Shown here: positions 1 to 13,005 of the stretch, one piece after another
Position numbering within the stretch: position 1 is the first letter of the stretch
Layout of the letters: each line of letters begins with the position of its first letter
Assembly (NCBI RefSeq): GCF_947179515.1
Contig: NC_067477.1
Span: forward strand, 128,332,896-128,396,895
Length of the DNA stretch: 64,000 nt
Direction of reading: 5' to 3'
Source: Apodemus sylvaticus
Taxonomy: Eukaryota; Chordata; Mammalia; Rodentia; Muridae
Notes under the pieces: model-generated
Database searches by the model: none
What the model was told of the DNA's origin: nothing
Seen by the model: the letters and a program-made list of their open reading frames with translations, nothing else
Made by a program: the position numbers and the translations under genes

Positions 1-79
1 TGCAGTATGCATCAACAGCTCTTCTTGCCTTTAAATTTTTATTTTTAGAATTTTGGTTTGTTCTGTGGGGCTTTTTGTT

Positions 80-80
80 T

Positions 81-116
<36 letters not shown>

Positions 117-236
117 GTATATATGTATGTGTGTGGTATGTGTATGGTGTGTGTATGTGTGTGTGGTGTTTACATATGTGTATGGTGTATGTGTATGAGT
201 GTGTGTGTGTGTGTGTTTATATGTGTGTGTGTTTTG
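80..236. repeat. TG/TATG microsatellite
   Basis: TG run at 80-111, then mixed tgtatgtgtgtgg units to 236. Open frames here on both strands are artefacts. Confidence 0.9.
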
Positions 237-240
237 AGAC

Positions 241-518
241 AAGGTGTCACTCTGTAATCCATGCCAACTTTGAACTTGCTTTTTTTCCCAGATATTTTAT
301 TTTAAATATAATTATTTTAATAGTATTCTATTCCATTCCATCTTATACTGAATTCTAATGCAGTATATAGGAATATTTAGAGCTGTTTTTTATTACTCAA
401 CATAAAATATGAATCTTCCAGAACAATCAACTTTGAGTTAACTATACATAGTCACTATTTGTCACAAAACATGTCACATGGTTAGCTCTTAGGAGTCTAA
501 CTGACTGTGTACAGTTCT
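241..518. other. No gene seen
   Basis: AT-rich, with a short B1-like piece at about 232-270. Confidence 0.6.
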
Positions 519-1690
519 ATTTTTTTTATTTGATATATTTTTTATTTACATTTCAAATGATTTCCCTTTTCTGGCCCCCCTTCCCCGAAAGTCCCATAAG
601 CCCTCTTCCCTCCCCCTGTTCTCCCATCCACCCCTTCCCACTTCCCTGTTCTGGTATTGCCCTATACTGCTACACTGAGTCTTTCCAGAACCAGGGGCCA
701 CTCCTCCATTCTTCTTGTACATCATTTGATATGTGGATTATGTTTTGGATATTCCAATTTTCTAGGCTAATATCCACTTATTAGTGAGTGCATACCGTGA
801 TTGATCTTTTGAGACTGGGTTACCTCACTTAGTATGATGTTCTCCAGCTCCATCCACTTGTCTAAGAATTTCATGAATTCATTGTTTCTTATGGCTGAAT
901 AGTACTCCATTGTGTATGTATACCACATTTTTTGCATCCATTCTTCCATTGAGGGACACCTGGGTTCTTTCCAGCTTCTGGCTATTATAAATATGGATGC
1001 TATGAACATAGTGGAACATGTGTCCTTATTACCTGCTGGGGAATCCTCTGGGTATATGCCCAGGAGTGGTATAGCAGGGTCCTCCAGAAGTAACATGCCC
1101 AGTTTTCTGAGGAACCGCCAGACTGATTTCCAGAGTGGTTGTACCAATTTACAACCCCACCAGCAGTGGAGGAATTCCTCTTTTTCCACATCCTCATCAA
1201 CACCTGCTGTCTCCTGAATTTTTAATCTTAGCCATTCTGACTGGTGTAAGGTGAAATCTCAAGGTTGCTTTGATTTGCATTTCCCTAATGACTAATGAAG
1301 TTGAACATTTTTTAAGATGCTTCTCAGCCATCCGAAGTTCTTTGGGTGAAAATTCTTTGTTTGGCTTTGTACCCCATTTTTAATAGGGTTATTTGGTTTT
1401 CTGGGGTCTAACTTCTTGAGTTCTTTGTATATATTGGATATTAGCCTGCTATCTGATGTAGGGCTGGTGAGGATCTTTTTCCAATTTGTTGCTTGCCAAT
1501 TTGTCCTTTTGATGGTGTCCTTTGCCTTACAGAAACTTTGTAATTTTATGAGGTCCCATTTGTCAATTCTTGATCTTAGAGCATACGTTATTGATGTTTT
1601 GTTCAGACACTTTGCCCCTGTGCCCATGTGCTCAAGGGTCTTCCCCAGTTTCTTTTCTATTAGCTTCAGAGTGTCTGGCTTTATGTGAAC
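519..1690 (-). mobile_element. L1 3' fragment
   Basis: Reading the minus strand, L1 ORF2 C-terminal sequence can be followed in pieces (767-1189 and 1292-1627) with phrases such as AIPLLGIYPED and YTMEYYSAIRNNEF, then a 3' UTR and A-tail (T-run at about 521). Confidence 0.9.
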
Positions 1691-2269
1691 TTGCTTTAAT
1701 TCCCCAAGTGAATGCTGGGATTATAAAACCATCAAAACACCTTTTTCTTTCCTTTTAAAAATTGCGGTAAAAGACCAAAAACAAACAAACAACAAAAACA
1801 AACACAAAAACAAAACTGAATGACCATTGTTGGGTGTGGATCTCACTATATAGCCCAGGCTCAACTCCAAACTCAGTCTTCCTGCCTCAGCCCCTGCACG
1901 CTATGGGACTCTGCCCATGCCTACCACTCTGGTTCCCATTTAAGCAGCTTTTAGCTATATTTTTCTTGGGGTTTTGTTTTATTTTGTCTTGTTTGAGATC
2001 GGAGCTCATCATTTAGCCCAGGATTGCCTTGATGTCACTGTATAGCTCATATTGGTTCCTGTCTCAGTCTCCCAAATGCTGAGCTTGCAGGCACGCACCG
2101 CCCAAACGGAATAGAGCAGAGTTACGTATTCAGGGTGCTGTGTGGCTGCCACCATTGTCCAGGCCCAGAGCGTTCTCGTTGGCCTGAACGGGACGGTCCT
2201 TTTCAAACAACAACTTCCCTCCCTCCACACACCTCCCAGTCTCTGGGAACCACTCTTCTGCTCTTTTTG
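1691..2269. other. No gene; SINE relics
   Basis: A CAAA-rich run (1770-1815) and reversed B1-like scraps (about 1825-1960 and 2000-2110). Confidence 0.5.
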
Positions 2270-2309
2270 TTTGTTTGTTTGTTTGTTTTTTGTTTGTTTT
2301 TGTTTGTTT

Positions 2310-2429
2310 TTCGAGACAGGGTTTCTCTGTATAGCCCTGGCTGTCCTGGAACTTACTTTGTAGACCAGGCCTGCCTCTGCCTCCCAGAGTGCTGGGATTA
2401 CAGGCCAGCGCCCCCACCGCCCGGCCACT
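2310..2429 (-). mobile_element. B1 SINE
   Basis: Reverse B1: gagacagggtttctctgtat … gctgggattacagg, preceded by a T/G-rich tail (2270-2309). Confidence 0.9.
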
Positions 2430-2569
2430 CTTCTGCTCTTGATGGGAATTTGGCTATTCTGGACAGCACACACATGGAGCCATATGTCCTCGGCTGCTGT
2501 ACCTGGTCTCTCTCACTTAGCAGAATGGTGTCCAAGTTCACTCATTTGGGTTTTTTTTTTGTTTTTTTT

Positions 2570-2747
2570 TTTTTAAAGATTTATTTATTATATGTGAGTA
2601 CACTGTAGCTGACTTCAGACACACCAGAAGAGGGCATCAGATATCATTACAGATGGTTGTGAGCCACCATGTGGTTTCTGGGATTTGAACTCAGGACCTT
2701 CAGAAGAGTAGTCAGTGCTCTTAACTGCTGAGCCATCTCTCCAACCC
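2570..2747 (-). mobile_element. B2 SINE
   Basis: Reverse B2: aaagatttatttattatatg at the left to tgagccatctctccaacccc at the right, with the tRNA-like box region intact. Confidence 0.92.
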
Positions 2748-2894
2748 CACTTATTTGTTTTTAATAATATTTAATTATAAGCCACTGTCCCCATAATCTC
2801 AGTTCTTGGGAGCTGACTGAAGATAGGAGGGTTATATAGTGAGAGATTCTCTCAAAACAACAACAAAAAGAATTACATTAAAAAGTCATTATTT

Positions 2895-3060
2895 GCCGGG
2901 CAGTGGAGGCAAACGCCTTTAATTCCAGCACTTTGGGAGGCAGAGGCAGGCAGATTTCTGAGTTCAAGGCCAGACTGATCTACAGAGTGAGTTCCAGGAC
3001 AGCCAGGGCTACACAGAAAAACCCTGACTCGGAAAACAACAACAACAAACGAAACAAAAC
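2895..3060 (+). mobile_element. B1 SINE
   Basis: gccgggcagtggaggcaaac … cacagaaaaaccctgac with an AAC-rich tail, between exact duplications aaagtcattattt (2882-2894 and 3061-3073). Confidence 0.93.
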
Positions 3061-3186
3061 AAAGTCATTATTTATTTATAATAGTATTCCCCCTTCTATT
3101 ATGTTATGAGAAAAAGACAGAAGAAAAGAAAAAGAAAAAAGGCAAAAAACTTAAAAAGAAAGAAAAATAGAACTAGAAGTATTATA

Positions 3187-3280
3187 GCTGGGGATATAGC
3201 TCTGTGGCTGAGGGCTCTCGTAGCCTTTACAAGGCCCTGAATTCACCTGGCTAAACCCCAGCACCACAGAGAAAATAAAG
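3187..3280 (+). mobile_element. Old ID-type SINE
   Basis: agctggggatatagctctgtgg … aaaccccagcaccacag with an A-rich end matches the tRNA-Ala-derived ID pattern, diverged. Confidence 0.6.
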
Positions 3281-3684
3281 GATTTAATTTTACTAATCTT
3301 AAAATCCACTTGGAATATAGTTTTAATCCATTGGGAATAGTACCCTCCCAGGTGGTTCAGGGCAGGGCTGAGCCACGAGAAACACAGTATCTTAGCATAA
3401 GAATTCAGCGGGACAAATGACTCCCGCAGGAGTGCTCTTGCCTTACAAGCATGGGAACTTAGATTCAGGTCCCTAGAATCCTCATAAAAAGGTAAGTGAG
3501 CTCCAGGTTCAGTGAGACTCCCCTGTCTCCAAAAACACCGTAGAAAGAGATGGAGGAGGACATCTCACATTGACCTCTGCCGTCTATACACATACATGTG
3601 GGAGAGCACACCTGTGTTCATGTGTACACCTATACAAACTCCATACATAGACATATACCACATACATACATGCAAAGGGGTATG

Positions 3685-4147
3685 TGTAGTGATCTGGTTT
3701 GTTTTAGTTGTCAACTTGACACAGCCTAGAGTCAATTGAGGAGTCACCTAGGTAAGATCGGCCCTGTGGGTGTGTCTGTGGGGGGCACGGTCTTCACTGT
3801 TAACTCGTGCAGAAGGTCCCAGAACACTGCAGGGCCCAGCTGTCCCGATGGGTGGTCCTAAACTGTGCAGTAAAGCTAGTGGAGTATAAGCTGGGCTGTG
3901 AGCCAGAACCAGCCAGCAGCATCTTGCATGGTTCTTGATCTATATTTCTTAGTCTGCAAAGGCAATTTCTAGGTCAGCATGGAATAGAACCATGCCTACC
4001 TTCAAGTTCCTACTTAATGGTTCTGCTAACTTCCCTCAATGATAGACTATGACCTGGAATTGTAAGCTGAATAAGCCCTTTCCTCCCCAAAGTTCCTTTT
4101 GATCAGAGTGGTTTTTAATCACAAAAACAGAAATGAAACTAAAACAA
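3685..4147 (+). mobile_element. LTR-like repeat, diverged
   Basis: It contains gttgtcaacttgacacagcc near the left end and gctgaataagccctttcctccccaa near the right, which are landmarks of the same rodent LTR group in the plus orientation. Confidence 0.55.
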
Positions 4148-4448
4148 AGAGTTTGCCATTAGTCACTTGAGTGCCATTTTATACCCCAAGTGAGAACAAC
4201 CATTTTCTGAATCCAGGAAAAGGAAATAGTCACGATGTAATGCAATAAGTAGTGGTGAGGGACTAGCCCTTCGGAAGTTTGAAATGCGTGGTGGAGAGAG
4301 AGAACCTGGTAAGAACCGGGCTTGCTTGGAGCTAACACTTGCTCTTGGTGCCTCGTGTGTGGCATCATTAACAACCGAATGACTCAGATGTTGAAAATAT
4401 TTCTGTCATTTGTTTCTAGCATTCTGTGTAGAATTCAAGATTTCCTGA

Positions 4449-4560
4449 GCTAGCAAGGTGGATCAGCAGATAAAGGTCCTTGCTGGCCAAGCCCAAAGAG
4501 CCTAGTTCAATCCCGGGAGCCATGTGGTAGAGAGAGCCAAGGCTGTCCTCAGGAAAAGAA
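4449..4560 (+). mobile_element. Old tRNA-derived SINE fragment
   Basis: gcaaggtggatcagcagataaagg … ggagccatgtggtagagaga follows the B3/B4 head pattern. Confidence 0.5.
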
Positions 4561-4688
4561 AGAAAATTATTTACTTCAGTTAAGTAAATTGCTCTTGCCT
4601 AGCAATATGCAAAGCTCTATAGTCAAACTCCAGCAAGGCCCAGGCAGACACAATTCTGGTAAAGGAATCAACATTCCCACTGTTGGCC

Positions 4689-5060
4689 ACTGTCCTAGTT
4701 AACATCAGAGGTCTACTTGACACAGTTATCTGGCTGGGTCGCCAAGTGTGGGCTTGCTTGGATCAGATTGCCCTATGACGTGTCTGTGGGGCATTCTCTT
4801 GATTGCTAAGATTCATTGGTGTGGGAGGTCTCGTCCACTGTGGGCGGCGCTATCCCTAGGCAGGTGGCTCTTGGCTGTGTGAGCCAGATAGCTGAGCGGG
4901 AACATGCAGTAAGCCACATTCCTTTGTCATTTCTCTTTCAGGTCCTGCTATGATTTCCCTTAATGGTGGACCATGACCTGGAAGTGTAAACAGAAATAAA
5001 CCCCGCCCTCTTTAGTTGCTTTTGGTTGCAGTGTTTATCACAGCAAAGTAGAACAGCCCT
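4689..5060 (+). mobile_element. LTR-like repeat, diverged
   Basis: A second, differently diverged member lies just after the first: ctacttgacacagttatctgg at the left and gtaaacagaaataaaccccgccc at the right. The order of landmarks is the same as in 3685-4147. Confidence 0.5.
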
Positions 5061-6364
5061 CAGATGAACAATAGCCCAAAGTGTTTCCTTAAGGACTGGA
5101 GCCCTGGGCAGTTGAAGCAGGGGAGCAGTGGAGAGATAAGGCTGATGAGGACGCCCATACTTCCTCGCTAATACAGGCCTCTGAGTGATTTCCTTTCTTC
5201 CCCAGCTTTCCCAGGATGACTCACTGACGTCTGGCTTGGTGTTCATGTCTCATGACTCCTTAAGGAGCTCTCAAATAGCTGTGGCAGTGTACCTAAGGAA
5301 ACAGTGGTCAATGTTGAGTAGCCAAAGTAATTAAATCAGAGTAAAAACATTTATCCCAATGAGATTCCCAAATCCAGGCATTTGAGCTACATAGGTGTTT
5401 GCTTTTCTGTCATGTAACAAACAGTCCAAGGTAAAAGATTTAGATCAGTGGGCATCTATACTCCATAAACACGCATGGGTCCTGTGTGCTCGATGTTCAT
5501 GTGTAGCACTGGTGATGGAAGTGATGGACTTATACGTGCTGGGCAAGCAGACTATCCCTGAGCTGCATCCTCAGCAGAGGGACCTTAGTGATAGGTGCCC
5601 TCCAAGGTCAATTTGGTTATCCCTATTCAAGCCAAAAGGAAGGAAGAAGACAGGGTAAAGCCAGCAGCCTACTCTTGATGAGAACTGGAACCTGATGAGT
5701 ACCCTTCCTCATTTTCTCCTGGATTAACAACGTACTCAGTGTGGGTCAGACCAAAGTGGGCACTGGGAGGGGTGATGGCAGGGTAGGCACAGCATGGCTG
5801 TCTGGGTGGCCAGCTCTCAGCTGCAGTGCTCACAAGTCTCAAGGGCTATGATGGGGGCAGTTGGCTCAGTTTCTGAGAAGTGACGTCAAAGATGGTTGGG
5901 AGAGCACAGCTCTAGTTAAAATCTACTTCTAAGGTCTTAGCAATTGGAAAAGTAGGACTTATTTCATCTGCTTCAAGATTCCTTCAGACTGCATCCAACT
6001 AAGGAAACAGATGAGGGATTTTAGATGCAAAAAACCCATATCTCCAGACTATTTTCCACAGAGCCACATAGAACTCTGATCTTCATTGGTGGTATCTTTC
6101 TGGCCTGTTGTTTTGAAAGATTGTTGGTAAGATTCTGTGACTGCTTGTTCTCAATACACTATTCCCATAGAAACAGCTCATGTTAGGAATGACACTGGAA
6201 ATAAGGAAGACGAATCCCATTTAAAGCCCAACTCCCTAGAGCTGAGTTGTCTGTACAGAGGCCACTGGTCACAAGTGAGCCCTGAAGATATGGCCGCTAT
6301 GGGTGAAATGTACCTGCATGTTAAAAAAAACATCCTGGGGTGGTGGCACACCTATACATACTCC
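5061..6364. other. No gene seen
   Basis: Unique-looking sequence. The short open frames at 5395-5658 and 6137-6445 have no recognisable domain, and the second ends in the CA run. Confidence 0.6.
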
Positions 6365-6418
6365 TGTGCACAAACACAAACACAAACACACACACATGTG
6401 CATGCACACACACACATT
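6365..6418. repeat. CA-rich microsatellite
   Basis: acaaacacaaacacacacacatg units. Confidence 0.85.
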
Positions 6419-6445
6419 ATTGACTTTAAAAACATGTTCTTGTAA

Positions 6446-6680
6446 GGCAGTGGTTCTCAACCTGTGAGTCACTACTCCTTTGGAGGTCTCATATCAGATA
6501 TCCTGCGTATCAGATAGTTTGATTTGATAGTTTGATAGTTGCTATTATGATTTATAGCAATAGCAAATTACAGTTATGAAGTCACAACAAAGTAACTTTA
6601 TGGTTGGGGTCACCGCAACATGAGGAACTGTATTCAAGGGTCACAGCATTAGGAAGGCTGAGGACTGCTGTTGTAAAGGC
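6446..6680. mobile_element. hAT-Charlie-type DNA transposon fossil (URR1-like)
   Basis: It starts cagtggttctcaacctgtgag and the other end carries gcattaggaaggctgag, with the inner gtcaccgcaacatgaggaac. These fit the short non-autonomous Charlie elements with cagtggttctcaa termini. Confidence 0.7.
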
Positions 6681-6967
6681 TCTCAATGCTAAACAATAAA
6701 AGAAAGATGGGAAGGAGAAAGGAAGAGAGGGGATAGGCTGGGTGTGGTGGCACATAGCTATCCTCACAGAGCAGGAGAACATCTATGAACTTATTATTGA
6801 ATAAAAGTATCAAATAATACTCATTTTAATCATATCTAATTATTGTGTGTTTTCTTGAAACATACTTAGCTAAAAAAAAATTGTTTTTCTGAGACCAGCT
6901 AATTAATTTTTAGCATGAATTCTTAGTCAATCAATTTTTAAACTTTTAACCAGACATATTTAAAATG

Positions 6968-9900
6968 GGTTGGGAAGGACAGCATCCTTCCAGTTTCCAT
7001 CTGCTGACCCTGTGCCAAGTTCTCCATACCCAAAGCTGACCAGGAGAGATCTGGTCTCCCAGGAGTGCTGACAGATCTGAGAGCACAGGTAAGACCACCA
7101 CTTCCGCTCAAATTCCTGGCCCAAGAGGAAGCTGCAACCTGGAGCTGACCCTATGTCACAGTTCTCCATACCCAAATTCTGCCTGAAGAGAGCTGGTCTC
7201 CCAGGGACAAGCCACAGTCAGAGACAGCAAGACCAACTTACACCACATATAACAAGATGGTGAGAGGGAAGTACAAGATCATAAGCAACACAAACCAAGG
7301 TTACTTGAAATCCGCAAAACCCAGCTCCCCACCACAGTGGGCCCTGGATACTCCAACACACCAATAAAGCAAGACTGATTTAAAATCACATTTCATGATG
7401 ATGATAGAGGACTTTAAGAAGGGCATAAATAACTCCCTTAAAGAAATACAGGTAAACAGGTAGACAGAACACAAGTAAACAGGTAGAGGTCCTTAAAGAG
7501 GAAACACAAAAGTCCCTTAAAGAATTACAGGAAAACACAATCAAACAGGTGAGGGAATTGAACAAAAACATCCAGGATCTAAAAATGGAATAGAAAAAAT
7601 AAAGACATCACCAAGGGAGACAATCCTGGAAATAGAAAACCTCAGAAAGAGATCAGGAGTCATAGACATAAGCATCATCAACAGAATATAAGAAACAGAA
7701 GAGAGACATAGGAACTAAGTAACAGCCAGGGACAGGATCCTTCCAATTTCCATCTGTACCCCAGAGCTGAGCCTGTGCCACAGTTCTCCATACCCATACT
7801 GCATTTCAGGTGCAGAAGATACCATAGAAAACATTGACACAAAAGTCAAAGAAAATGAAAAATTCAAAAAGCTCCTAACCTAAAACATCCAGGAAATCCA
7901 GGACACAATGAGAAGACCAAACCTAAGGATAATAGGTATAGAAGAGTGAAGATTTCCAACTTAAAGAGCCAGAAAATATCGTCAACAAAATTAAAGAAGA
8001 AAACTTCCCTAACCTAAACAAAGAGATGCCCATGAACATACAAGAAGCCTACAGAACTCCAAATAGATTGACCAGAAAAGAAATTCCTCCCATTACATAG
8101 TAATCAAAACACCAAATGCACAAAACAAAGAAAGAATATTAAAAGCAGTAAGGTCAAGTAACATCTAAAATCAGACCTATCAGAATCACACCAGACTTCT
8201 CAACAGAAACTATGAAAGCTAGAAGATCCTGGGCAGATGTCATACAGATAGATCCTAAGAGAACACAAATGCCAGCCCAGACTACTATACCCAGCAAAAC
8301 TCTCAATTACCATAGATGGAGAAACCAAGATATTCCATGACACAACCAAATTTACACAATGTCTTTCCACAAATCCAGCCCTACAAAGGATAATAGATGG
8401 AAAACTCTAACACAGGGAGGGAAACTGCACCCTAGAAAAAAGCATGAAAGTAATCTTTCAGTGAACCCAAAAGAAGATAGCCAAACAAACATAATTCCAA
8501 CAACAAAAATAACAGGAAGCAACAATCACTATTCCTTAATATCTCTAACATCAATGGACTTAATTCCCCAATAAAGATAAATACTAACAGACTGGCTACG
8601 CCAGAGAACCAAATAATCCTATTAAAAAATGGGGTACAGAGCTAAACTGAGGAAACTTGAATGGCTGAGAAGCACCTAAAGAAATGTTTAACATCCTTAA
8701 TCATTAGGGAAATGCAAATCAAATGACCCTGAGATTCCACCTCACACCAGTCAGAATGGCTAAGATCAAAAACTCAGGTAATATCAGATGCTGGTGAGGA
8801 TGTGGAGAAAGAGGAACACTCCTCCATTGCTGGTGGGATTACAAGCTGATATAACCACTCTGGAACTAAGTCTGGTGGTTCCTCAGAAAATTGGATATAG
8901 TACTACCTGAGAACTCAGCTATACCACTCCTGGGCATATACCCAAAAGATGCTTCAACATATAACAAGGACACATGCTCCACTATGTTCATAGCAGCCTT
9001 ATTTATAATAGCCAGAAACATCTGGAAAGAACCCAGATGTCCCTCAAGAGAGAAATGGGTACAGAAAATGTGGCATATTTACACAATGGAGTATTACTCA
9101 GCTATTAAAAACAATGACTTCACAAAATTCACAGGCAAATGGATGGATCTAGAAAATATCATCCTGAATGAGGTAACCCAATCACAAAAGAACACTCATG
9201 GTTTGTACTCACTGATAAGTCAATATTAGGCAAAAAGTGTGGAATACCCACCCATGATACAACTCTCGGACCACATGAAGCTTGAGAGGAAGGAAGACCA
9301 AAGAGTGAATGCTTCATTCCTATCTAGAAGGGGGAACAATATAGTCAAGGGAAGGAGAGGGTGGGCAGGACTTGGCAGGAGGGGAGGGGAAAAGAGGATC
9401 GAGTCAGGTATGGGAGGACATGGATGAGATGTACAGAGGGCCAGGAAAATGAACAGAGCTGTGTAGCAATGGGGATGGGAAACTTGGGGTAGCAACCAGA
9501 AAGTCCCAGATACCAGGAAAGTAAGAGCCTCCCAGGACCCCACAGGGGTGACATTAGCTGAAATACCCCACAAAGGGGAGGGAGAACTTGTCAAGACCAT
9601 ACCTAAAGGTAGGGCATGGTTCCCAGTTGAGGGATGGGGCCACCCATCTATCTCCAAAATTTTAAGCCAGAATTGCTCCTATCTAAAGGAAATACAGAGA
9701 CAAAGAGTGGAGCAGAGACTGAAGGAAAGGCCACTCAGAGAATGCCCCTACCTGGGGATCCATCCCACATACAGACACCAAACCCAGACACTATTGCTGA
9801 TGCCAAAAAGTGCTTGCTGACAGGAGCCTGATACAGCTGTCCCCTGAGAGGCTCTGCCAGATCCCGACCAATACAGGTGTGGATGCTCGCAGCCAACCAT

Positions 9901-10190
9901 CGGACTGAGCACAGGGTCCCTAATGGAGGAGTTAGGGGAAGGCCTGAAGGAGCTGAAGGAAATTTATCTGGCATCAGTAAGGGAGGGGAGGCTTGGTCCT
10001 CCTATGGTCCTATGAAGGCCCCAGTGTAGAGGAATGCTAGGGAGGTGAGGTGGGAGTGGGTGGGTAGGTGGGTGGGGGAGCATCCCCATAGAAGCAGAGT
10101 AAGGGGGGGTGGGATAGGGGGTTTGCAGAGGGGAAACCTGGAAAGGGGATAACATTTGAAAAGTAAACAAATAAAATACCCAATTTAAAA
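6968..10190 (+). mobile_element. L1 retrotransposon with large internal deletion
   Basis: In order: 5' UTR-like sequence with two related units offset by about 142 bp (7002 and 7144); ORF1-like sequence (about 7395-8480); the start of ORF2 (8510-8604); an abrupt jump at about 8605 to the C-terminal part of ORF2 (to 9229); then a G-rich 3' UTR ending ggggataacatttgaaaag and an A-rich tail. About 2.8 kb of ORF2, including the whole RT domain, is missing. No intact frame remains. Confidence 0.85.
7727..7801 (+). repeat. 5' UTR-like unit embedded in L1 ORF1
   Basis: The phrases aggatccttccaatttccatctg and cacagttctccatacccata repeat the 5' UTR units at 6975-7036 and 7150-7175, but here they lie inside ORF1-like sequence. 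Confidence 0.6.
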
Positions 10191-11190
10191 AAGAAAGTCA
10201 CTCACAGACTTATCAGCTACAGGCTAAGTGAGTCAAAGCTTCCCTGGCCAAGCCTGGTGTCCTGAGATTGACGAATCTCTCATGACTCAGAGCAAAGGGA
10301 CTCTGGACTTTTGCCCTTCACAGGAGGCATGATGGTTCATGCACACCCATGCACATACAATTACACGAAATAAATACTCATTTTTAAGTGCTGGTCAATG
10401 AAAAATAAATGGGTTGGAAAATTCTGTTTCCAAGGTGTTTTTTTTTAACTGTGCAGAAATGTGATATTTTTGTTTCAGCATGTGATTATACTGTTGAGGT
10501 TTTTAATCATCTGACAATCATAAGACCCTTTCCAAGCATGACTTTTCAAGACAAATTCCCTGAAGTATAGGTTTCTATTAAAGATCAGCTCCTGTGTCAG
10601 TTGATATTAACTCTTAATTTGTTTTCCAAAGGTTTAAGCTGGGATGCTTATAAATTATTGAAAGCCTCTTATCGTTACTTAAATGTCAACTTGTTTGGAA
10701 AGCTTATCTCTTTGTTAAAAAAGATAACTCTTTCCTAAGTTGGAGGATTCCAGTAAGAACTTTGTCTCAAGATAAACAGGGAACCTTTGGCCTCCTGTTG
10801 CCAGGCTCTGGATGGTTCTGTCTCCTGGGAGTCCTTTGTTGAGCCCTAACCCCAAATGCAGTGGTGACTAGAAGGGGCCTTCAAGAGGTATCCAGGGATG
10901 AAGGTGGAACTCTTACAAGACGCTCAGGGAGGGCTGGAGACATGCTCCTTGATATAAAATACTTCTGCTCTTGGCGAGGGCGTGGGCTCTCTTTCCACAG
11001 GAGGCTCACCCCACTCTGTCACAAACACCTGGTCTCTTCTAACACCACGCATGCTCATGGTGCATGTACACGCATACATGGAGGTGAGACACTCACACAA
11101 AAATTAAAATAAACCTTTAAAAAAGAGGCTAAAGAACAAGCGCATCTTTTCCACTTTAATCCTAATTCCTTGTCTCTAGAACTGTAGGAA
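10191..11190. other. No gene seen
   Basis: Mostly unique AT-rich sequence after the L1 tail. Confidence 0.6.
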
Positions 11191-11197
11191 ATCACTC

Positions 11198-11535
11198 ACG
11201 GAGGCTGGAAAGACGGCACAGTGCTTAAGAGCACATACTGCTCTTGAGAGGACAAAGGTTGAGTTGACAACTGTCTGTAACTCTAGCTCCAAGGGATCTA
11301 ATGCCCCTTTCCAAGATTCTTCCAGTATCCGCAGTCTCAGGAGCATGCGCACAAGCACACTCATGCGAGAAAACACACACACTCATACACACACACATAC
11401 ACACACACACTTAAAAACACAAATAAGGCTATGGAAGGTGGACACCTTTAATCCCAGCACTCTGGAGGCAAAAGGAGGCAGATCTCTGTGAGTTCCAGGC
11501 CAGCCAGGGCTACAGAGTGAAATCTTGTATCAAAA
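11198..11535 (+). mobile_element. B3-type SINE, CA run, then B1 fragment
   Basis: 11198-11370 is a B3-like SINE (ggctggaaagacggcacagtg …), 11371-11412 a CA run, and 11423-11535 a B1 (tttaatcccagcactctgg …). Confidence 0.75.
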
Positions 11536-11659
11536 ATGAATTAATAAATAAGTAAGTCATAGAAATCACTCATTATATAGTGCAGGCCAATGTCACACTT
11601 GTAGCAATTCTCCTGCCAGTCTTTCAGGTGCTGTGATTTCAGATATGTGCTGCCACAAG

Positions 11660-11775
11660 CTGTTTGTTTTTATTAGACAGGGTTTCTCTGTGCAGCCCTG
11701 GCTGGCCTGGAACTCACTCTGTAACCCTTGAATTTATATAGATCCACCTGCCTCTGCCTCCTGAGTGCTATGACC
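11660..11775 (-). mobile_element. B1 SINE
   Basis: Reverse B1: agacagggtttctctgtgca … cctctgcctcctgagtgc. Confidence 0.85.
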
Positions 11776-11984
11776 ACTCAGATTTAAAGACACAGTAAAT
11801 ACACTGATACTTTTCCTACAAGGAAATATACTAGTACAATTAAGCTCAGTCTTCAGAAAGTAGAGGCAAGAGGGTCAGGTATTCAAGATAATCCCTGGTT
11901 ACCAATCAAGTTTAAGAACAGCATAAGCTGCCTGAGACTCTGTCTCAAAAACAAAAAATGAAAAGGAGGTAGGGAGCGGGGAGC

Positions 11985-12187
11985 TGGGGCTAGAGAGATG
12001 GCTCAGCGGTTAAGAGCACTGACTGCTCTTCCAGAGGACTTGGATTATTACAGTATCCATACGGTGGCTCACGACCCCCTGTTCCAGGAAATCTTAAACT
12101 CTCATCTGGATTCTTCTAGCAATAGGCACATATGTGGCACACAGACACACAGACAAAAATGCCCACACTCAAAAATAAATCTTAAAA
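11985..12187 (+). mobile_element. B3/B2-type SINE
   Basis: ggggctagagagatggctca … aaaaataaatctt; the middle departs from B2 and fits B3. Confidence 0.85.
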
Positions 12188-12271
12188 ACAAAACTGTTTT
12201 TTAATCACCCATTGTAAGGTATTTTGTTATAGCCTCAAACATGAAAATAGTCTCTTGAAATTACCAGGGCT

Positions 12272-12587
12272 CCAGCATGCAATAAGGACACATGCTCCAC
12301 TATGTTCACAGCAGCCTTATTTATAATAGCCAGAAGCTAGAAAGAGCCCAGATGTCCCTCAATAGAGGAATGGATACAGAAAATGTGGTATATTTACACA
12401 ATGGAATACTACTCAGCAATTAAGAACAATGAATTTGCTGGGAAGTGGTGGCGCACACCTGTAATCCCAGCACTCTGGGGGGCAGAGGCAGGTGGATTTC
12501 TGAGTTCTAGGCCAGCCTAGTCTACAGAGTAAGTTTCAGGACAGCCAGGGCTACACAGAGAAACCCTGTCTCGAAAAAAACAAATCC

Positions 12588-12618
<31 letters not shown>

Positions 12619-13005
12619 AAGCAACAAAACAATGAATTCATGAAATTCTTAAGCAAATGGTTGGAACTGGAAAATACCATCCTAAGTGAGGTAACCCAAT
12701 CACAAGAGAACACACGTGGAATGCAGTCACTGATAAGTGGATATTAGCCCAGAAGCCCTGAATACCCAAGACCCAACTCACATATCAAATCATTCCCAAG
12801 AAGAAGGAAGGAGGGGCCCTGGTCCTGGAAAAGCTTGATGCAGCATTGTAGGGGATTACCAGGACAGAGAAGAAGGAGGGGGTTGATTGGGGAATGGGCA
12901 GTGGGGAGAGGGCTTATGGGACTTATGGGGAGGAGGGAACCGGGAAAGAAAGGGAAAATCATTTAGAATGTAAACAAAGAATATAGAAAAGAAAAGAAAA
13001 AAAAA
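12272..13005 (+). mobile_element. L1 3' fragment with nested B1
   Basis: This is a 5'-truncated L1 flanked by gaaattaccagggct (12257-12271) and gaaattactagggct (13006-13020), a 15-bp duplication with one mismatch. It has an A-rich tail. A B1 at 12436-12627 interrupts it, so the B1 is the younger insertion. Confidence 0.88.
12436..12627 (+). mobile_element. B1 SINE nested in L1
   Basis: Full B1 body (tgtaatcccagcactctggg, acagccagggctacacagag) with an A-rich tail, flanked by aacaatgaatt at 12425-12435 and 12628-12638. Confidence 0.92.

Noticed and set aside
2571..2747. tRNA-like box A/B sequences here and in other B2/B3/ID copies
   Set aside because: These are SINE heads derived from tRNAs, not tRNA genes; there is no cloverleaf acceptor stem.
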